Part shown: piece by piece, positions 59,080-64,000 of the stretch
How positions within the stretch are numbered: position 1 is the first letter of the stretch
How the letters are laid out: the number at the start of each line of letters is the position of its first letter
Source of the DNA: Ruminococcaceae bacterium UBA5413
GTDB taxonomy: Bacteria; Bacillota; Clostridia; Oscillospirales; Acutalibacteraceae
Direction: 5' to 3'
NCBI GenBank assembly: GCA_002409585.1
Contig: DHNP01000045.1
Location: 75,368 to 139,367, forward strand
Length of the DNA stretch: 64,000 bases
Translations under genes and position numbers: made by a program
Notes under the pieces: model-generated
What the model saw: only the letters and a program-made list of their open reading frames with translations
What the model was told of the DNA's origin: nothing
The model's database searches: none

Positions 59080-61248
59080 TTACGCGCGCCTTACGTAGGT
59101 TATGCCGTCAATATTAGAAAGGCGCTCTATAACGCTTTTTAAATGATCTATCCCGTTTACTGAAATAGTAGCGGAGATAACCGCGCTGCCATCCTTATTT
59201 TCGCGCGAGTTGAGCGAATGTATAAAAAGCCGCATATTGAAAAGCTGCTGCGTTACGTCAGCCAAAAGGCCGGAGCGGTCCTCTGCGACTATCTCGAGGG
59301 TAGCGTTGAATTTTTCTTTTATTTCGCCCTCCCAGTGCGCTTTGACCCACCTGTCCGGTTCAGGAGACTTAGAGATATCGGCCGGAACGTTTTTACACTC
59401 GCGCTTATGGATTGAAACACCGAAGCCGCGTGTGACAAAGCCTACTATCTCATCGCCCGGCAGCGGGTTGCAGCAGCGTGAAAACTTTATAAGGCAGTTG
59501 TCCATGCCGTCGACTATCACTCCGCTTCCGGCTTTTTTATGCCCCGCGGGGGCTTCCGCGGCTACCGGCGCAGGCGTTGAAGGCTCTTTGTGGGAGTTTT
59601 CCTTTATCTTAGGCAGTATCTTCCAAAGCTGTATGCCGCCGTACCCTATGGCTGCGTAAACGTCCTCTACGCTGCCGCAGTTATGCTTTGAGCCTATTTT
59701 AGCGAGCAGGTCGTCAAGCTCTTTCTCGTCTATCGCTATATTGTTGTGCCTCAGTTCACGCTGGAGTTCCGCCTTACCCTCCGCAATGTTCTCGTCGCGC
59801 TTTTCGTGTTTGAACCAAAAGCGTATTTTATTGCGCGCGCCGCTCGTTTTCACTATTTTAAGCCAGTCGCGGCTTGGGCCGCGTGCTTCTTTTGAAGTGA
59901 GCACCTCCACTATCTCGCCGGTTTTCACCTTATAGTCTATAGGCACTATGCGCTTGTCGACTTTAGCGCCGACCATACGGTTGCCCACGGCGCTGTGTAT
60001 GGCGTAAGCAAAGTCTATAACAGTAGAGCCTGACGGCAGGTTTATGACGTCGCCGCGCGGCGTAAACACAAAAACGTCTTCCGGCACAAGGTCGGACTTT
60101 ATAGTGCGGACTATATCGGTTGCATCCTCGCTGTCCTTTTCACTGTCAAGCATTTGGCGTATCCACGACAGCCGCTTTTCGAAGGAATCCTCCTTGTTAG
60201 AAATGCCGAGCTTGTACTTCCAGTGCGCGGCAATGCCGTACTCGGCGGTATGGTGCATTTCCCAAGTACGTATCTGCACCTCAAACGGGATGCCTTCCTT
60301 GCCTATGACAGTCGTATGCAGCGACTGGTACATGTTAGGCTTTGGGGTTGATATATAGTCCTTGAACCTGTTGGGCAGCGGGCGGAACATGTCGTGGATT
60401 ATGCCAAGGACGTTATAGCAGTCGTTTACAGTGTCAACTATAACCCGCAGCGCGTATATATCGTAGATTTCGTCCATTGACCTGCTCTGCATAAACATCT
60501 TCCTGTATATGCCGTTTATGCTTTTGACGCGCCCTTCTATATAGACGTTCGGTATTATTTTGGAAAGCCGCTCGTACATCTTTTTGCGCATATCTTCTAT
60601 GAACTTTTTGCGTTCCTCCCCCCTGAGGTTAAGCCCGTCCTCTATTTCCTTATATGCAAACGGGTCAAGTATTTTTAAGGACCTGTCCTCAAGTTCTTCT
60701 TTGACGGCACGTATGCCGAGGCGGTGCGCTATGGGGGCGTAAACCTCCATGTTTTCGAGCGCTTTGTCGCGCTGTTTCTGCGGCCGCATGTACTCTATGG
60801 TGCGCATGTTATGGAGGCGGTCCGCGAGCTTGATGATGATAACGCGGATATCCTCCGACATGGCTATAAGCATTTTCCTTATGTTTTCCGCCTGCTGGAC
60901 TTCGCGCGACGAATACGGTATGCGCCCGAGCTTGGTAACGCCGTCTATAAGTCCGGCAATTTCAGGGCCGAACTCTTTTTTTATCCTGTCAAGGCTGACC
61001 GGCGTGTCCTCCACAACGTCGTGCAGGAGGCCTGCCGCCACGGACTCGGTGTCCATGCCGAGAGACACAAGTGTGCACGCCGCCGCAAGTGGATGGGAAA
61101 TATAGGGCGAACCTGACAGGCGTTTTTGGCCCCTGTGCGAATTTTCCGCAAGCTGGTAGGCGCGGCTGATAACATCCATGTCATAGCTGCGCTCGCTTTT
61201 TTTAATAAGGTCCACAAGGTCGTCATAAGTTTTTAGAGGATAAGACAT
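59080..61248 (-). CDS. rel: Bifunctional (p)ppGpp synthetase/hydrolase
   Basis: 722 aa stringent-response enzyme. HD hydrolase domain with LLHDVVEDT (His76-Asp77), synthetase domain containing YDIYALRVIVDT and PNRFKDYISTPKPNMYQSLH; the RFKD motif is the hallmark of bifunctional enzymes. Then TGS (VFTPRGDVINLPSGSTVIDF), helical, zinc-finger (CNPLPGDEIVGFVTRG) and C-terminal ACT domains. ATG two bases after the recJ stop with the site GGTGGAG inside recJ. Confidence 0.97.
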   Translation of the reverse strand: MSYPLKTYDDLVDLIKKSERSYDMDVISRAYQLAENSHRGQKRLSGSPYISHPLAAACTLVSLGMDTESVAAGLLHDVVEDTPVSLDRIKKEFGPEIAGLIDGVTKLGRIPYSSREVQQAENIRKMLIAMSEDIRVIIIKLADRLHNMRTIEYMRPQKQRDKALENMEVYAPIAHRLGIRAVKEELEDRSLKILDPFAYKEIEDGLNLRGEERKKFIEDMRKKMYERLSKIIPNVYIEGRVKSINGIYRKMFMQSRSMDEIYDIYALRVIVDTVNDCYNVLGIIHDMFRPLPNRFKDYISTPKPNMYQSLHTTVIGKEGIPFEVQIRTWEMHHTAEYGIAAHWKYKLGISNKEDSFEKRLSWIRQMLDSEKDSEDATDIVRTIKSDLVPEDVFVFTPRGDVINLPSGSTVIDFAYAIHSAVGNRMVGAKVDKRIVPIDYKVKTGEIVEVLTSKEARGPSRDWLKIVKTSGARNKIRFWFKHEKRDENIAEGKAELQRELRHNNIAIDEKELDDLLAKIGSKHNCGSVEDVYAAIGYGGIQLWKILPKIKENSHKEPSTPAPVAAEAPAGHKKAGSGVIVDGMDNCLIKFSRCCNPLPGDEIVGFVTRGFGVSIHKRECKNVPADISKSPEPDRWVKAHWEGEIKEKFNATLEIVAEDRSGLLADVTQQLFNMRLFIHSLNSRENKDGSAVISATISVNGIDHLKSVIERLSNIDGITYVRRA

Positions 61249-61250
61249 TT

Positions 61251-63320
61251 TTAAACTCCACCGGCTTTTTTGTATTTATTGAGTAATTTATAAGTAGCCG
61301 ATCCGGTAAGGTCTGCCTTGGTGCTTTGAGGAATTATTTCCATATTGTATGTATACGCTGATTTTTTTATCCTCACAAGACCGCACTCACTGAATATATC
61401 GAGAATCGGCAGCAGCTTTTCAAGGCTTATCCGTGCATTTCTGACCCTGTGCGTAAAAACCTCCACAGGCCCGGAGTATCCGCCGGTACTTTTCAGCGCG
61501 CGGTAAACAGCGGCAAAGTCTTCTCTCAGCGGAAGCATCGCACCGGCTTCGGCGGCCGTAAGCTCCTCGCCGCGTTTTAGCTTTTCATATAAATTTATGC
61601 CGTTTATCAGGTCCGACGTTTTGTCGTCCGAAAACTTCATCGCGCGTATAACAATAGAAAGCGTATTTTTGCCGTTGTACTCTTTTGCCGTAAGTGCAAC
61701 GGCTAAGTCTACAGTGTCGCCCGCCGCGTAACCGAACTCCCGCAGCGTCGTGGCAAAGCGCATGCACCGCACAGTGCAGCCGCCCCTTTTCACGCTTACG
61801 CGCAGGTGCTTCCCGCCGCCTACCGGCGTTATGTCGGATATCTGCATTGACCTTAATCCGAAAAGGGGGTACGGGTTACACGTTCCAAACGGTTCAAGGT
61901 ACTTAAAATACGACGGTATATCAACTGAAAGTTTTTCGGGCTTAACCATGCAGTCTATATTAAGCACAGGCGCCGGCATAGGCTCAGGAAGCGAAGCCGC
62001 GTAAGCGTTTATGCGCCTGCGGAACTCGTTTATATTTTCCTCAGGCATAGACATGCCCGCGGCCATGGGATGGCCGCCGAACTTAGTTAGCAGGTCTTTG
62101 CAGGCGCACACAGCCTCAAAAAGCGAAAAGCCCTCGACACTGCGTCCGGAACCGCGCGCCTCGCCGCCCATAAATGAAAAAATCACGCACGGCTTGCCTA
62201 ACTTTTCTGTTACGCGCGACGCTACTATGCCTATCACGCCGGGGTGCCAGTCCCTGCCGCCAGCCACAATCACGCGGTCATATGTAAAAGCGGGGTTTTT
62301 ATCCAATATATCTATGACGTCGTTATAGATTTCTTCTTCAATGCCGCGCCTGTAGTCGTTGTCCTCGCATATTTCAGCCGCAAGCGCTCCGGCCTCCTCC
62401 GGATCTTCTGAAATCATCATGCGCACGGCGCGGTCGGGCGAGCCTATGCGTCCCGCGGCGTTTATGCGCGGGACTATGCCGAACAGCACTCCGCGCGCCG
62501 TAACGGAGCCGGGGTCAATGCCGGCTGCTTCCATTACGGCTTTAAGGCCCAGTCTGTCGGTGCGCCCCATAAACCGCAGTCCCTCACGGACGAGCATCCT
62601 GTTTTCACCTCTTAGCTCAACTATGTCGCCTATGGTGCCGATAGCGGCAAGGTCGGCATAGTTTTCGAGTAAAGAAGTAACGTCGCAGTCAGACCCTTCA
62701 AGCGCCATAATAAGCTTAAACGCGACTCCAACCCCCGCGAAGTCCTTAAACGGGCACCCGGCTCCTTTTATGTACGGGTCAGCGACAGCATACGCCTGCG
62801 GCAGTACTTCACGCGGACGGTGATGGTCGGTAACTACCGTTTCAATGCCAAGGCTTTTCGCGTATGCGATTTCTTCCACAGAAGTTATGCCGTTGTCTAC
62901 CGTTACAATAAGGTTAACGCCCTGCTCCTTAAGTTTGTCCACAGCGCCTGTATTCATACCATAGCCTTCGCTTTCACGGTCAGGTATGTAATAAATCACG
63001 TTCCCGCCGCACGACTCTATGTAGGAGTAAAGCATGGCGGTAGCCGTAATGCCGTCGGCATCGTAGTCGCCGTAGACCGCTATTTTTTCAAAGCTGTCCA
63101 AAGCGGCGTTTATCCTGCCGGCGGCAGCCTCCATGCCGGGTATTAAAAGCGGATCCGAAAACCGCGTATCAGTCGAAAGGAATCCCTTCGACTCATCATC
63201 TTCCGTCATGCCGCGCGTCTGCAGCAAAATGGCAAGCAGCGGCGGTATGCCCATGCGTTCAGCCGACTTTAACGCCGCGCCGCTGTCGTGAGGAAGTATT
63301 TTCCATTTCATAATAGCCAT
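61251..63320 (-). CDS. recJ: Single-stranded DNA exonuclease RecJ
   Basis: 689 aa 5'-3' exonuclease. DHH-family motifs: VYGDYDADGITATA (motif I, 82-), VDNGITSVEE, TDHHRP (164-169), and the DHHA1 motif VASRVTEKLGKPC. A C-terminal extension is present. First gene of the recJ-rel-MBL-hemZ-udk run, with an unannotated AT-rich upstream region. Confidence 0.95.
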   Translation of the reverse strand: MAIMKWKILPHDSGAALKSAERMGIPPLLAILLQTRGMTEDDESKGFLSTDTRFSDPLLIPGMEAAAGRINAALDSFEKIAVYGDYDADGITATAMLYSYIESCGGNVIYYIPDRESEGYGMNTGAVDKLKEQGVNLIVTVDNGITSVEEIAYAKSLGIETVVTDHHRPREVLPQAYAVADPYIKGAGCPFKDFAGVGVAFKLIMALEGSDCDVTSLLENYADLAAIGTIGDIVELRGENRMLVREGLRFMGRTDRLGLKAVMEAAGIDPGSVTARGVLFGIVPRINAAGRIGSPDRAVRMMISEDPEEAGALAAEICEDNDYRRGIEEEIYNDVIDILDKNPAFTYDRVIVAGGRDWHPGVIGIVASRVTEKLGKPCVIFSFMGGEARGSGRSVEGFSLFEAVCACKDLLTKFGGHPMAAGMSMPEENINEFRRRINAYAASLPEPMPAPVLNIDCMVKPEKLSVDIPSYFKYLEPFGTCNPYPLFGLRSMQISDITPVGGGKHLRVSVKRGGCTVRCMRFATTLREFGYAAGDTVDLAVALTAKEYNGKNTLSIVIRAMKFSDDKTSDLINGINLYEKLKRGEELTAAEAGAMLPLREDFAAVYRALKSTGGYSGPVEVFTHRVRNARISLEKLLPILDIFSECGLVRIKKSAYTYNMEIIPQSTKADLTGSATYKLLNKYKKAGGV

Positions 63321-63684
63321 TCATTCCACCAGCCTCATATTTGTTTATTTTATCATTTTAAATGGCTTTATTCAACATATTATTTACTTATTCCTTTTTA
63401 AAGGCAAAAAAGGCAAATTTATAATTTTGCATAACGCGAATGTCTGCCCGCTTGCGGTGTTCTGCCTTTTCACTTATTTTTACAGAGTTAATTATTTTAA
63501 AATATTAAAAATTGTAATACCCAGTCTGCATTTTACTTCCGCAGTTTTTATAACCGAAATGCCATAATGTGAATAATAATCACTTTTTTATATATAATAC
63601 ATAAAAAGGCATATACTATATTGTATAAATATTCATATGGCAGCTGGTTTATATTGCCTATTTTACAAAAAGGCGGAATAATAA
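63321..63684. other. AT-rich divergent intergenic region
   Basis: 364 bases between recJ (minus) and the XRE gene (plus). It must hold both promoters; a TATAAT at 63593-63598 is a candidate for the plus-strand gene but its -35 is poor. No gene, RNA or repeat recognised. Confidence 0.5.
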
Positions 63685-64000
63685 TTGAATAGAATTCATA
63701 TTAATGAACGTCTTCGGGAATTGCGTATCAAAAGCGGCTACACGCAAAGTCAGATTGCAAAAATACTTAACATCGACCGTTCCACCTACTCGTACTATGA
63801 AATTGGTAAAACAATGCCGGATGTGTCCTCACTTTTAACACTTGCCAAAATTTTCAATATATCCATAAGCGAGCTGTTAGCCGACGAATCCAATCCCAAA
63901 ATGATGAAAGAGCTTTCAGGCAGCGGCATTAGAATGGACTATATCAGCGGAAAGAAAAACATAAGCCATATTTATGAACTTTCCGGCACCGAGCAGGAGC
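63685..64000 (+). CDS. XRE-family transcriptional regulator, truncated by window end
   Basis: The first 105 codons are visible; the end is outside the window. A helix-turn-helix of the XRE/Cro type covers residues about 7-65 (ERLRELRIKSGYTQSQIAKI, then STYSYYEIGKTMPDVSSL). Past residue 70 a linker begins that matches no domain I know. TTG start at 63685 with AGGCGGA eight bases upstream. Divergent from recJ. Confidence 0.85.
   Translation, partial: MNRIHINERLRELRIKSGYTQSQIAKILNIDRSTYSYYEIGKTMPDVSSLLTLAKIFNISISELLADESNPKMMKELSGSGIRMDYISGKKNISHIYELSGTEQE

Noticed and set aside
1..64000. Mobile elements, CRISPR arrays, tRNA or rRNA genes
   Set aside because: Scanning intergenic regions by eye showed no transposase, spaced direct repeats, or cloverleaf/rRNA sequences that I could recognise.

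Overview
The window reads as chromosomal core DNA from a low-to-mid GC, endospore-forming, anaerobic Firmicute, most likely a Clostridia member of the Oscillospirales/Ruminococcaceae type (inference). Evidence: a yabM-mazG-hup-yabO-yabP-yabQ-divIC-yabR sporulation and division block, a lysine riboswitch on a dap operon, a bifunctional Rel with the RFKD motif, long-form Hpf, formate-THF ligase, and several TTG starts behind strong Shine-Dalgarno sites. I see no tRNA, rRNA, CRISPR, insertion sequence or prophage. Starts given here were often moved inward from the longest reading frame to fit ribosome binding sites.

Layout. 0.1-2.7 kb (minus): queA-tgt-yajC. 2.8-6.6 kb (plus): lysine riboswitch, asd, dapA, dapB and a stand-alone aspartokinase-type ACT protein. 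6.9-9.1 kb (plus): murA and walJ. 9.5-10.5 kb: a GAF-GGDEF diguanylate cyclase with a structured leader. 10.5-21 kb (minus): a ten-gene nucleoside uptake and catabolism cluster (lacI-type regulator, deoB, deoD, BMP lipoprotein, ABC ATPase, two permeases, deoC, cdd, pdp), closed by a long hairpin. 21.2-27.5 kb (minus): a sigma-54 type operon with lactose/cellobiose PTS EIIA, a GrdB N-terminal-like protein, EIIB, EIIC, a MupG/DUF871 hydrolase, threonine dehydratase and a VanH-like D-2-hydroxyacid dehydrogenase. 27.7-33.9 kb (plus): its LevR-type sigma-54 activator, then HPr, Enzyme I and sigma-54 itself (rpoN), with a second -24/-12 promoter before HPr. 34-36.6 kb (plus): HAD phosphatase, YaiI, FAD-dependent dehydrogenase. 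36.7-37.9 kb (minus): rodA. 38-42.1 kb (plus): fhs, tsaE, tsaB, rpiB, upp. 42.2-46.1 kb (minus): a BlaI/BlaR1-like pair with a very large sensor and two BlaI-type operators. 46.2-50.3 kb (minus): rRNA methyltransferase, hpf, an orphan class I fumarase alpha subunit, an amidohydrolase. 50.3-55.3 kb (minus): the yab sporulation block. 55.5-63.3 kb (minus): zinc-ribbon protein, uridine kinase family protein, hemZ, MBL hydrolase, rel, recJ. 63.7 kb to the end (plus): a truncated XRE regulator.

The most unusual part is 21.2-33.9 kb. One neighbourhood carries a sigma-54 promoter matching consensus, a full LevR activator (HTH, AAA+ with GAYTGA, PRD, EIIA, EIIB, PRD), the general PTS phosphocarriers, sigma-54, and a sugar PTS operon with a free-standing GrdB N-terminal-type domain between EIIA and EIIB. 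This predicts a self-reinforcing PTS/sigma-54 circuit that imports a phosphorylated disaccharide-like substrate and couples it to amino acid deamination and 2-keto acid reduction. Parts and promoters are visible in the sequence; substrate and pathway are inference.
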